In this document: one piece after another, positions 34,001 through 44,411 of the stretch | How the letters are laid out: every line of letters starts with the position of its first letter | Numbering within the stretch: the stretch's first letter is position 1 | Program-made: the position numbers and the translations under genes | Notes under the pieces: model-generated | What the model saw: only the letters and a program-made list of their open reading frames with translations | What the model was told of the DNA's origin: nothing | Database searches by the model: none | NCBI RefSeq assembly: GCF_030272615.1 | Contig: NC_081409.1 | Coordinates: 914,674,340 to 914,738,339, forward strand | Reading direction: 5' to 3' | Source of the DNA: Cryptomeria japonica | Taxonomy: Eukaryota; Streptophyta; Pinopsida; Cupressales; Cupressaceae | DNA: 64,000 nt

Positions 34001-36259
34001 AAGGGTTAGGTGTCTTCCTTTATCTTCCACACCTCAAAATTCACACATATGTTCTACCACACATCACTTTTTCATCCCAAACACTCTGCAACTCCAACCC
34101 TTCTCTTTCCTGCAAACACTTGCATAATCTCATTCATTTCCTAACTGGGCTATGACTGAGCTCGCCTAGGAAATGATGCTCATTGGATTTTCAATGACCT
34201 CCAAACGAAAATAAAAGATATATAAACTTTAAATATTTTCCATGGATCGATTCCCAAGGGTTATTGAGAAGAAACCAAAGGACTTCAAGCTGGAACCATG
34301 TCTGGGCCTCTCAAACCCTTACTCAGGCCGAGAGCTTACAGAATTGGAAACTCGATTAAAACCTAGAAATAAAATAATCAAATTGATTCCTAAGAACTAA
34401 AATAACATGTACAAAGCAACAATCAAGTTACAATAATGCAATCAATCCATTAAGTATGGATTGTTGCTCTAATTCTTGACAAAATGCAATGTAAAACTTC
34501 AAAAATGGTTTCAAAATGTATTCCAATCTACTCCACGCGTTGAAAAACCTTATTAAATTGATTATCCAAGATTTTATATTCCATTTGTGGCCTAAATAAC
34601 TCTCCATTGGTTCCCTAACCAACCCTTTGCACAAAAATGCAAAAAGTTGCTCAACGTTGCAAAAAGTTGTCAAGCAACTTTGACAACTTTTGCCAAAAAG
34701 TGCATTTTTGACTTAGATGCTAAATTTTCTCCTCCATACCATCTAAGATGACTAAAAACCATTAAATTGACATTTCCCAATGCCAAACAAGGCTATTCAA
34801 GGCATTTTTTCATCAAAATGCAAGATTTTACCATTTTAGGCTTACAAGCCAAAATTGAGCAAATGCATTGTCCTAAGGACATTCAACCTACCAAAGCTTA
34901 AGGGTAGTTAGATGTTATCCTAGTGGGCTTCATGTATTGTTCATATTTTCTTCTAATCAATTTAGACACTTAAGCTCTCGAGGAGTGCTCCCAATCTAGG
35001 TGTGCTCACTGGTTGCTCAAGCATGGCTGAGATTCACCAAGGTAAATCCAACCTTACACTCTAAAACTCCTAACAAATGCTTGCAGAGGTTGGAGTAGGT
35101 ATTTGGGATATTTTTCAAGGTCAATCAATTTGTTTTGAGTGAGGGTATCATTCTTTTCCCTAGTGCTCTTTCCTTTTCCTATTTCCTAGGCCTAGTAGCC
35201 CTAGAGCCCCAATTAGCCCTACCTAACCGGTTTTTGTGGATATTATCCCAATTTCTCCAAAGACCCACACAAACGCTTTTCTGATCAGGATATCCTTTTG
35301 GAATTAATTTCCAACTTCTGAATTTAGTAATCTTAGTATGACCATACAGGTAGTGAACCTAAGAAATGCTTGTTTTAGGTGGTTTTGGGCTTGTTTTGGT
35401 CTTTTCCCAAGGGTTAGGTGTCTTCCTTTATCTTCCACACTTCAAAATTCACACATATGTTCTACCACACATCACTTTTTCATCCCAAACACTCTGCAAC
35501 TCCAACCCTTCTCTTTCCTACAAACACTTGCATAATCTCATTCATTTCCTAACTGGGCTATGACTGAGCTCGCCTAGGAAATGATGCTCATTGGATTTTC
35601 AATGACCTCCAAACGAAAATAAAAGATATATAAACTTTAAAAAAATTTCATGGATCGATTCCCAAGGGTTATTGAGAAGAAACCAAAGGACTTCAAGCTG
35701 GAACCATGTCTGGGCCTCTCAAACCCTTACTCAGGCCGAGAGCTTACAGAATTGGAAACTCGATTAAAACCTAGAAATAAAATAATCAAATTGATTCCTA
35801 AGAACTAAAATAACATGTACAAAGCAACAATCAAGTTACAATAATGCAATCAATCCATTAAGTATGGATTGTTGCTCTAATTCTTGACAAAATGCAATGT
35901 AAAACTTCAAAAATTGTTCTCGAAAAGTTGTCGAGCAACTTTGACAACTTTTGCCAAAAAGTGCATTTTTTCCTTACATGCTTAATTTTCTATTCCAAAC
36001 CATCTAAAATGACTAAAAACCATTATATTGACATGTACCAATTCCATACAAGGTTATTCAAGGCATTTTTCATCAAAATGCAAGGGCTTACAAGCCAAAA
36101 TTGAGCAAATGCATTGTCCTAAGGACATTCAACCTACCAAAGCACTAAAAAAACATATTAAGACTTAAGAGAAGACTCTTATTCACCAATCCAAACAAAC
36201 CTATGAACAAATACATCAAAATGAAGAAAGTGGACTCAAAACTAGGTGCTCCTGCACCA
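25006..36259 (-). mobile_element. Solo LTR expanded by internal tandem repeats (11,254 bp)
   Basis: Plus-strand ends are TGATGGGGAGGATAC and GGTGCTCCTGCACCA; read on the minus strand it starts TGGTGCAGGAGCACCTAG. CTATT flanks both sides (25001-25005 and 36260-36264). Deleting the block plus one CTATT recreates a perfect local satellite unit, so the borders are precise. The two ends are not direct repeats of each other, so it is not a full LTR-internal-LTR element. Between them lie eight 1408-bp tandem units, the last with a 162-bp deletion. 11,254 minus 7x1408 plus 162 equals 1560 bp, matching the 1556-bp sibling LTR at 2771-4326, with which it shares several internal blocks. Each unit carries, on the minus strand, a weak TATA-like AATATAAC at the place of the sibling's TATA box. 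No coding capacity is visible. Confidence 0.88.
25043..36143. repeat. Macrosatellite: eight 1408-bp tandem units
   Basis: Units start at TTAAGGG: 25043, 26451, 27859, 29266, 30674, 32082, 33490 and 34898 (spacings 1408, 1408, 1407, then 1408 throughout). By eye the units differ at only a few percent of bases. Unit 8 lacks 162 bp around 35916. Every full unit contains an imperfect hairpin (GCAAAAAGTTGTC with GACAACTTTTGCC, framed by AAAATGCA and TGCATTTT) and, in most units, the perfect inverted repeat CAATCCAT/ATGGATTG. Two overlapping 65-codon frames recur in most units only because the DNA is near identical. Diagnostic variants are distributed as a mosaic (see findings). Confidence 0.95.
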
Positions 36260-36430
36260 CTATTATAACATAATAGGACCTATTATCACATAATAGGAAC
36301 TATTATAACATAATAGGACCTATTATCACACAATAGGAACTATTATGATAAAATACCCCTTAATAGGACCTATTATGATATGAAATAGGACCTATTATGA
36401 CATAAGACCCCTTAGTAGGACCTATTATGA
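36260..36430. repeat. Palindromic satellite, right block
   Basis: CTATTATAACATAATAGGACC units like those at 24900-25005, then ACCCCTTAATAGG and GACCCCTTAGTAGG spacers. It is the continuation of the 22330-25005 satellite after the 11-kb insertion. Confidence 0.92.
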
Positions 36431-36433
36431 TAT

Positions 36434-36790
36434 ATGTAGAGAAAGATAAGTTGGTAGGGAGAGAGAGAAGGTATATTTAGAGAGAGATAGAGAGGTATAT
36501 ATAGAGAAATATAGGTAGGTAGGGAGTGAGGGGAGTTGTGTAGAGATAGAGGAGATAAATAGTAGAGAGTTAAGGATGTGTGAGATAGGTAGAGATATAT
36601 TTCTATATTTTGGGAGAGAGTAGACAGAGTGAGATAGAGAGGTAGAGAGGGGATAGAAGGGAGATAAAATTAGAGAGGGAATGAGGGAGAGGTGGAGAGA
36701 GAGAGGTATGTAGAGAGAGATATATACGTATATGTAGAGAAATATAGGTAGGTAGGGAGTGAAGGGATGTAGAGAAAATTTGTTTCTCAA
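36434..36790. repeat. GA-rich tract, inverted relative to the left CT tract
   Basis: GAGAGATAG-type iterations containing two copies of TATAGAGAAATATAGGTAGG (about 36500 and 36735). GTTGGTAGGGAGAG at the left edge is the complement of CTCTCCCTACCAAC at the end of the CT tract near 22240. So the satellite is bracketed by inverted tracts. Confidence 0.85.
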
Positions 36791-36794
36791 ACAT

Positions 36795-37115
36795 ATTTTT
36801 TATGTTTCTCTTTGACTATCAAGCAGTGGCTTGAACTAAGGCCTTCAAGTAATTTAAGAGAGTGATCAATATGTGTCTCTATGTACCTTACATACCTATT
36901 TTGCTTCTATTGCAATTTGGTAGATTAACATAGGGCCTTGGGACCCACCCAAGAAACTTTTCTATTTGAAGCAAGGAAAAAACAAAATCAAGTAGATCCT
37001 AGGGGTAACGCTCCTATGCATAATATGTGTACCCAACCAAATATGGGCGCAAGATCGCATAATCATCAATTATGATTTGGATTGCAAACATGTTTGTCTA
37101 TGGTTACATGCATTT
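36795..37115. other. No gene recognised
   Basis: Ordinary AT-rich sequence between the GA tract and the 511-bp inverted-repeat element. Nothing further identified. Confidence 0.4.
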
Positions 37116-37626
37116 TGTTAGGGGAAGTGTACCAGTAGTGTATATAGCTAACTTCATGCACCTAGAACTCCTAAACACTACATTGGATTTCTACAACAAA
37201 AAAATTGTTGTCTTCATATGTGACTTGACTGCTTATAACAAAGGTTCTGGCTTCTAGGTAGTAGTGATGCACGTTGTGGGATCAGTTATGCACGCAAGGG
37301 TCAAAAATTACACATTTCAAATTATCGCTTGATACCTACTTAAAGATGTTCTAATAATCATTCACTCAAAATTTTCAGTACTGGTGGACAAATGCCCCAG
37401 TTGTTGTGCACAAATTTCCTAGTAGTGGTGCACAAATGAGCCAATTATGGATCAAAAAAGGTAAAAATTGCTAAAAAATGACCGACTTTGCTACATGTGA
37501 AACTTATTAATGAGCTTTTCATTATCATTTTTCTGGATCCTTTGAAATCAGTAATTGGAGGGTTGGGTGCACAAGGAGTGATTGATTATTAAAACATGAT
37601 CCACTACCAATACTCTTCCCCTAACA
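37116..37626 (+). mobile_element. 511-bp element with perfect 12-bp terminal inverted repeats
   Basis: Starts TGTTAGGGGAAG and ends CTTCCCCTAACA, an exact 12-bp inverted repeat. No ORF of note and no clear TATA box. Inside is a subrepeat around GTGGTGCACAAAT (about 37385-37440). A second, diverged copy lies inverted at 55399-55874. Flanks ATGCATTTT and ATGATTTTT (if the outermost T/A is excluded) match 7/9, which would suit a Mutator-type 9-bp duplication. TG...CA ends also allow a small LTR. Class is therefore open. Confidence 0.7.
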
Positions 37627-37959
37627 TGATTTTTTTTTAATTCTATGGAATGGGATCTTCATAAAGATTGGGATAGTTAAGACTTGGCAAGATTGAAGTG
37701 ATTCATTGGTATAAACCATTGATTGAGGGGAATTTCTTAACTAGTTAGTTTCCATAAAAGGAATGTGCGTCCATTAACGAAGGTTATATTTGTCTTATGT
37801 TTAAACGTCACAACCTTATCAATAGGGTTTGAGATGATGTTTAACAAATTTCCTTTTCTCGTATCGAGCATGAAACTTAATTGTTAATGAAATGTCACAG
37901 GCGACGATACAATCACCTCTATTCTAATAACAAGAGATACAATGCATCAAGTTCCTAGT
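37627..37959. other. No gene recognised
   Basis: Short AT-rich spacer between the 511-bp element and the GA microsatellite. Nothing identified. Confidence 0.4.
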
Positions 37960-38153
37960 AATAGGGTGGGAGGGGGAGAGAGGGAGATAGATGTAGATAT
38001 GAAGATAGAGTGAGAGGAGAAGAGGGAGATAAATAGATGGAAATATAGAGATGGAGAGATAGATAAGAGATACAAAGGGAGTCGGAGAGAGAGATATGAG
38101 GAGAGATAGAGAGAGGGAGAGAAATAGGTAAATGAGAGGTAGAAGGGGGACGA

Positions 38154-38245
<92 letters not shown>

Positions 38246-38690
38246 GAGGAGAGATAACTCAATATATAGAGAGGGAGAGGGAGAGGGAGACCGTGAGAGA
38301 TATAAATAGATGGATATTCAGCAAGATAATGATAGAGAGAGAGAGAGGTAAATAAGGAGATAGAGGTAGAGAGGGGTGAGTGAGAAGTTAAGAGAGAGAA
38401 AAAGAGATAAAGTGTGTGAGAGAGGAGTTAGGAGAGACATAGATAGATAGATAGATAGACATGGAGGGGGAAATAAGGAGTCCGTGAATGAGTGAGAGAG
38501 ATATAGTGAGGGAGATAGATGTGTATAAATAGATAGAGGGAGAGAGAGAGAGGGAGATAAATAAAGTGCAAAGAGAAGTATCTTGAGATATAGAAAGAGG
38601 GAGAGAGGGGAATAGAAAGAGGGAGAGATAGGGATAGAGAGGAGAGGTAGATACATATATATAACTTGGGAAAGATAGAGGGGAGGAGGG
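37960..38690. repeat. GA-rich microsatellite with pure (GA)n core
   Basis: AGAGAG, GATAGA and GGGAGA iterations with an uninterrupted (GA)n of about 80 bp at 38157-38240, and a (GATA)n run near 38445. AT-rich DNA begins right after, mirroring the AT-then-CT order at 12176. Open minus-strand frames are Ser/Leu artefacts. Confidence 0.95.
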
Positions 38691-38699
38691 GGATATTTA

Positions 38700-39439
38700 A
38701 AAATAATAATATTATTAAAATCAATAATTTTCTTAATATGTAATTAACTAATTATACATTATATTTATTATTTATTACATCCTATTATTTATCCATCAAG
38801 TCACCCATATGATTCAAATATTTTTGTGTGATACTGAGAAGGAATCCATCAAGAGTAATTGGAGTTTAAATTTATGAAAGATGGCATATTTGTGCATTTC
38901 ACGTGAATATTGAAAAATATAAACAACATATAAGCAACCCCTAATCCTTTCAGAGATTTATTTTAATTTGATAACTAAATATAGAATGGACAAAAAAAAC
39001 CTAACACATTTAAAGAAACAATATCTCATTATCAACTAAAAGGAAAAATATTAAATCAATTTTAATTAATTCATATTATATTTATCACTAGGGAAAATTA
39101 AATAAGACAAATAATTATAAATTAAATTAATTCTAATAACTTTGAATTATTATTTCTAATTTCATAAAAATACATAAATAATTAAAATAAACTACAAAGC
39201 TAAAATATATTAGAATCCAAATATTAATTAAATAATAATAATGAATAATAAACTTATCAAATTAATAAACAAGTGAATAAAGAAATAAAGTTAATTATTA
39301 ATTTTTTAGAACTAAAATATTAGTTAATATATACCCAAAATTTATAATTAATATAATTAGTACTATACAAACAAGATTGACATTGATTGAAAGATAAACT
39401 TAATATTAACAAAAAAAATATATTTTATTTTTTTCACGA
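38700..39439. other. AT-rich spacer
   Basis: About 740 bp of very AT-rich sequence (AATTAATAA and similar). No ORF or repeat border seen. Confidence 0.5.
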
Positions 39440-39993
39440 TAAATGCTTTTGACTGGAGCTATGAACCAATGGGGCCACAATGGGGGAACCCATCCCCGAG
39501 TACATTATCTTGAATGATGAGGTATTAATACCTCAATATTTTAATCTCACCTTATCACTATGTTCATCCTTATCACTCCATGCACACCTTATCTCTCCAC
39601 TCCTTATTTCTCCAATCAATCTCCTAATATCTCTCACTCCTTATCTCTCCACACCATCACTCCTTATGTCTCCTCCTCCTTATCTCTCCATGTGCCAGCC
39701 ACCTTATCTCTCTAAACTTCTCGTGCATCTACTCAGCCACCTTATCACTCCGCTCTGTGATCACCTTATTGATGTCTCATCTATTGTCAACATCCTCCTA
39801 CAACTAAGACACCACCAAACATCTCATTTGTTGCCATCCACCGTGGACATCTTAGTCTGTTTGGTATCAACACCAAATATGTCGGTTATTTTGCACAAAC
39901 ATGGCCCGAGTGCCTGCAGAGAAAGAGTCTCGAACTCGAGACCACCTAGTAACTAGGCTCGTGACAAAACCGTCACATTGTGGGGTGAACCCA
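39440..39993 (-). mobile_element. tRNA-derived SINE with internally expanded motif
   Basis: On the minus strand the head reads ACCCCACAATGTGACGGTTT then box B-like CTCGAGTTCGAGACTC. The tail reads CCATTGGTTCATAGCTCCAG, TCAAAAGC, then an A-rich end. The head matches the SINE at 40653 and the tail matches the SINE at 9268. At over 550 bp it is far longer than its relatives because the middle (39545-39775) holds a local expansion of GGAGAGATAAGG. No clear target duplication found. Confidence 0.72.
39545..39775. repeat. CCTTATCTCTCC minisatellite inside the SINE
   Basis: About ten copies of CCTTATCTCTCC or close variants (CCTTATCACTCC, CCTTATTTCTCC, CCTTATGTCTCC) at irregular spacing of roughly 15-40 bp. 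The reverse complement GGAGAGATAAGGTG occurs once in the SINE at 40653-40806, which suggests that a single SINE motif was amplified here. Confidence 0.75.
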
Positions 39994-40054
39994 AGAAATA
40001 AAAAAATAATTATAATTGAAACGTAAATATAATTAAATTCTTAAATTCTATATA

Positions 40055-40134
40055 TATACATGCGCACACACACACACACACACACACATGCACACACACA
40101 TACATACATATATGTATATGTATATATACATACA

Positions 40135-40214
<80 letters not shown>
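40055..40214. repeat. (CA)n-(TACA)n-(TA)n microsatellite
   Basis: CACACA at 40065-40100, then TACATACA, then pure (TA)n to 40214. Composite simple repeat with no coding value. Confidence 0.95.
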
Positions 40215-40217
<3 letters not shown>

Positions 40218-40336
40218 AAAATTGATATTTTTATAATTATTTAAAATATAAAGTAAATATAAACTATAGACTTTTTGCTCAAAATTTTGAATTCTAAATG
40301 TTGATTGGTTCAATTAATTGAAAAATAGAATTAGAT
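40213..40336 (+). repeat. 124-bp direct repeat, copy 1
   Basis: The segment from AAAGAAAATTGATATTTTTA to AATTGAAAAATAGAATTAG recurs at 41090-41212 in the same orientation with scattered differences. The core AATATAAACTATAGACTTTT is identical in both. The pair frames about 750 bp that includes a SINE. Confidence 0.8.
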
Positions 40337-40652
40337 TCCTTACACATCTAAACCTACAAATGAAAACATGGTGGTATATATTGAAATTGTGAGAGTATTT
40401 GTGTAAGGGATTTTGTCCTTAGTCAAACCAATTGAGATGATTTAACAATTTTGACAAATTACACACTAATTACATATATCTCCTATATATATGTAACTAA
40501 AACTAAAGAGTAAAGTTAAGTAAAGCACTTTTAACCTTTATACGATGAAAATAATTTGATGAACTATACACAAAATTCAACTTGTCAACGGATATTACCT
40601 AAACATTATAAAGGGGAAATACAATTGAAACAATATGTGTTAAGATAGAGAG

Positions 40653-40806
40653 GATGACCCCACAACATAATGGTTAGTTGTGAGTCTCCTACATGGAAGG
40701 TCTTGGGTTCAAGTCTACACGGGCCCAATGTGTCCCACACACAGGTAGTGGAGAGATAAGGTGATGCCTGGGTGTGCGATTTGGCTTCAGCCCATTACCA
40801 ATCAAA
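40653..40806 (+). mobile_element. tRNA-derived SINE
   Basis: Head GATGACCCCACAAC, box A-like CATAATGGTTAG, box B GGGTTCAAGTC, body with GGAGAGATAAGGTG, and tail CCCATTACCAATCAAAA. The tail equals that of the SINE at 9268 (TTACCGATCAAAA). Same head family as the minus-strand SINE at 39440-39993. No clear target duplication because the tail runs into AT repeats. Confidence 0.78.
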
Positions 40807-41089
40807 ATATATATATCAAATAATTAAATATACTTATGCACTTTAAAAAATTAAATAAAAACTATCAAATATGTATTTTTTTCAGTTTTATGATTCGAAA
40901 TACACGCATTTAGTATTTTGGTGAGTACGTTTGCACAACAATTATTTTTATTTTCTTTTTTGCTTGTACATATTCTACAAATGGTGGGCTTCCTTGAGTA
41001 CAATGTAATTAATGAAAAGATAAATATATCATTTTACACAAAGAAAATTTAATTTTTTACTCACTGTTTTTTATATGAGCCAATAGAAA

Positions 41090-41212
41090 TAAAGAAAAAT
41101 GTTATTTTTATAATTATGTAAAATATAAAATAAATATAAACTATAGACTTTTTGCTCAAAATTTTTAATTATCAATGCTAATTGGTTCAACTAATTGAAA
41201 AATAGAACTAAA
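41090..41212 (+). repeat. 124-bp direct repeat, copy 2
   Basis: Diverged direct copy of 40213-40336 (shared core AATATAAACTATAGACTTTT and GACTTTTTGCTCAAAATTTT). It lacks TG...CA ends, so the pair is not an obvious LTR pair. Confidence 0.8.
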
Positions 41213-41583
41213 TGAATGCAATAATTCTGTTTTGGTAGAAACTAATAGTAATAAAGCATTGAGCAATTTTAGCACTAAGTGTATAGCTCTATTTGTTATC
41301 AATGATGATCCTTAAATTATTTTAATATAGATTGAAAACACATGAAATAGAGGCATGCATAGATAATGTGTAGTTCTAGTGTAAGGGTCTTGACCATGCT
41401 AATGTAAGGATTGTAGCCTTTGTGTTAAAGTCAATTTCCAAAGAAGTTTAAGACATATTATCATATGATCACTTTAAAAGACATAATCTTGGGATTTGTA
41501 AGGATTTTTATCTATCGAGGAGAGCTCGATATGAATATTGTCATATCATGTTTTCAATTTATTTGATAATTGCATCATATGAC

Positions 41584-42506
41584 TGTAGACACTTAAATTT
41601 GACTGATTAATTTAATCAGATCAAATCTCCTAAGTCGCTTGTATTAGTTGAATAACTCATATTATTCAATTAAAATCAAGTATCCCTTTTGGCTAAATTA
41701 ATTAAATGAAGCCATGCCCCATAGCCAAATTAATTAATTAATCTCGATTAATTAACCATTACCACTTTCTTCTAATCCTTGAATTAATTAATCAAATTAA
41801 TTAATTTCCCCTTTTCCATCCCTTTATTTGAATTCAATTCAAATATTCCTTTTAGTCACATTTCTTCTAGCTTTAACTACCCTTCTAACCTAACCCCTAG
41901 CCTAACCCATGGGTTCTAACCAACTCTATCCTCCCAACCAACCTTATCCTATCTTATCCTAACTTCCCCTCACATGTGTGTGCGCACACATGATTCCCCA
42001 ATTTCCTTAATATTAGGAAATTTGAACCTATTTTGGGTGGCTTCTTCCCAAAATAGACATGTGTCCTTGAGGACACATGTCAAGCCCCTTTGTGACATTT
42101 GTCCCTCTAAGGGACACATGGCCTCCTTTGGTGAGCCACTTGTCCTCATTCTTAAGATTTCCACTTTTTTCAAAAAAATCCTCTAGTTTTCATACAACCA
42201 CGCCATTATAATGTTGCATCTCCATCTCATCCTCTAAGCCATCTTTTCATTCTTTTGAATCTCATCTTCAAATCGCACATCATGGAGCAATATCGAGCAC
42301 CCGTCATGTCAATGAGCACACATCCAATCGCGGGATAATCAAATCAAGGAGTCAAATGAAGTTTTGCATATTGTTTTATGTCAATTATGCTTCTTTTTCT
42401 TTCTTTCTAACATCTTGATCTTGAGGTGTTTGAGCTAATTGTGTTTTCTTGGTTTTTATCATAGGTATTTCAATCTTTCGTATTCACGCACGATTTCCCT
42501 CACACA
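41584..42506 (+). mobile_element. Solo LTR, 923 bp, target duplication ATGAC
   Basis: Begins TGTAGACACTTAAATT and ends TTTCCCTCACACA. ATGAC precedes it (41579-41583) and follows it (42507-42511) exactly. The first third is rich in TTAATTAATT, the middle is CT-biased, and the end contains a GTTTTTATCATAGGTA-like block. The same start and layout define the LTR at 48759-49540, so this is a family. A CATTATAATG near 42203 may be the TATA region. No coding region is attached, hence a solo LTR. Confidence 0.87.
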
Positions 42507-42638
42507 ATGACATGTTTTAGGAACCGGCTTAATAGATTGAAATATCCCAGACCAATTTATTTCAAATTTTCAATTACAAAGAGTAATGCAACACACATCC
42601 GTTAGGGTTAGCACTTAAACCAAAACGATGCGGAAAAC

Positions 42639-42860
42639 AACTCTAACCAAGAATGTACACCAGGATCCCGGGTTGGGCAAGGCGTGAGCATATGATCAGA
42701 GGGTCTTAAAGCATTCTGAAAGTAACTCTAACCAATCATGTGCCCAAGATGGACTAACATATGGTCAGAGGATCTTGGTGCATGTTGAAAGCAACTCTAA
42801 CCAAGAATGTGCCCAAGATGGACTAACATATGGTCAGAGGATCTTTACAATTACAACTGC
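42639..42860. repeat. Three imperfect 70-85 bp tandem units in the LTR
   Basis: AACTCTAACCAA recurs at 42639, 42724 and 42793. The last two units share a long run through GTGCCCAAGATGGACTAACA and ATATGGTCAGAGGATCTT. Located in the 3' end (minus) of the 1869-bp solo LTR. Confidence 0.8.
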
Positions 42861-43770
42861 TGAAAGGAAAACTCGACACCAAGCATGTGCTTTCAAACCC
42901 AGGGTGGGAATGGAGCTACCATATGGCAGAGATGCTAAGAACTTAGAAATGGAATTAAATGTAAATAACAAGCGTGAAATGAAAATGAGAAGAAATGCTG
43001 CCAGTACTACTGTTCAACTTACAATATGATAGTAAATGCTTGCCAAGATCATAGGATTAAGACTATACAATGTTGTAACAATATAGAAGGCTCTCCCGGG
43101 CTTACCAAAAATGATAAGTCCAAGAAATTCTACTCAAGGATCAATCTTAATATTCTAATTTATGACAAACCTGCACGTGAAATGTTTCATCCGCAACACA
43201 TGGAATCACTAAAATGCTCATTACTCTCTCAATACTAGTCCGAATGACCCAAAACCAAAAGCAATGGCTTCCTATGAAGGAGGCGACCCAACCAATACCA
43301 AGAAATTAGACATTAACCCAACAGATTATTTATCACGAACCCCAAGGCAATTCCCAGCAGTGACGCCAGGCAAGAATGGCAATTCTTCTCTATAAAATAA
43401 AACACTTCATATTAGAATCTGCAAATTTGCACAAAGGAGCGCCCAGCCAAAACAAGAGGAAATATGCAATACCCAGAATGAATATGTTTTTATTTTGAAA
43501 TATATGAGTGAAACTACAAATCTGCCCTGCTAACCGTGACTCCCGAAAATGAAATGAAATGCAAATAACTGAACTTCAAGCACAACTCAAGCTACAATGC
43601 AATCCCCACTACAAACTCTCACAACTACACTAAATCACCACTAGTTGTTATCTTTCAAGCAAGAAGCAATGCCAAGGCTAGGAGGCATTCATTCCTCGAA
43701 GCAACCCCAATACCATTCCGGCAGAGTAACATTGCAATAGACATAAGATGCCAAATGAAGGGAAGAGGCC

Positions 43771-43783
43771 TCCATTTATAAGC
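43771..43783 (-). promoter_or_regulatory. LTR TATA box (GCTTATAAATGGA)
   Basis: TATAAA in a good context on the minus strand, positioned between a U3-like and a leader-like part of the 42538-44406 LTR. Confidence 0.5.
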
Positions 43784-44411
43784 TTAACAAGGGATCTCTA
43801 GAGGCTTCTAGAAAGTGTGCCCTAATTTCACATTTGAATTTTCCTCCAAGAGATGGCGCCACTTTTAAAAGCTTAATTAACCTTTATTTTAATTCACTTC
43901 TCTTCATAAAGTTGGCACCCCTTTTCATAAGCAAGATTTTAGACCTTAGGAAATATTAAATCCCTTCCATGATGTGTCCACCCTTGAAGACCACCTTTTA
44001 AAACAACTTGAAGTGATGAAGCTAGGCCAAGGGGTCAACTTTAAAATATAACATTATTTAAATGAAATGAACTTATCTCTCCAAAAACATCCCAAGGCCA
44101 AAAGTGACGAAGCCAACTGAACCAACTGAAGAAGAGAACCAACTATGTCGAAATAATCAGGACCACTGCCATAAATAGAATTTACTAAAAATAGTAAATT
44201 CCAAAAAGTGCTTGGAACGCAAAGCCGGACATACCATTGCGAAGCCCTTTGAAAACCCAGAAAGAATCCGCAATCCAAACTCTAATTCACGAGCAACAAC
44301 AAACTCCAAAATTAGAAACCCTAATTTCACCCATTGAGTAGCCTACGGATCTTTGAAATAGGCCATCGGTCAACTGAAACATTACGCCTGAGAAGGGGAC
44401 ATTACATAGAT

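Larger units (their letters stand above)
42538..44406 (-). mobile_element. Solo LTR, 1869 bp, target duplication TAGAT
   Basis: Minus-strand start TGTAATGTCCCC and end GGGATATTTCA; the ends are inverted repeats at 9 of 11 positions. TAGAT flanks both sides (42533-42537 and 44407-44411). A TATA box (GCTTATAAATGG, minus) lies at 43771-43783, about 630 bp from the start, followed by a long leader-like region. Minor tandem duplication occurs at 42639-42860. The hairpin motif TTTACTAAAAATAGTAAA is at about 44177. Plus-strand ORFs across it (42775-43238) are not recognised proteins. Confidence 0.87.

Noticed and set aside
25483-35563. Overlapping 65-residue ORFs repeated in most tandem units (starting MTIQVLNLRN and MLVLGGFGLV)
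   Set aside because: They recur because the DNA units are near identical. Both frames are equally kept, lengths vary with single indels (unit 3), one frame is missing in unit 4, and the LTR origin of the unit predicts non-coding sequence.
25006-36259. A full LTR retrotransposon with two LTRs
   Set aside because: The left and right ends are not direct repeats of each other, no primer site or gag-pol exists inside, and the interior is only the 1408-bp unit.
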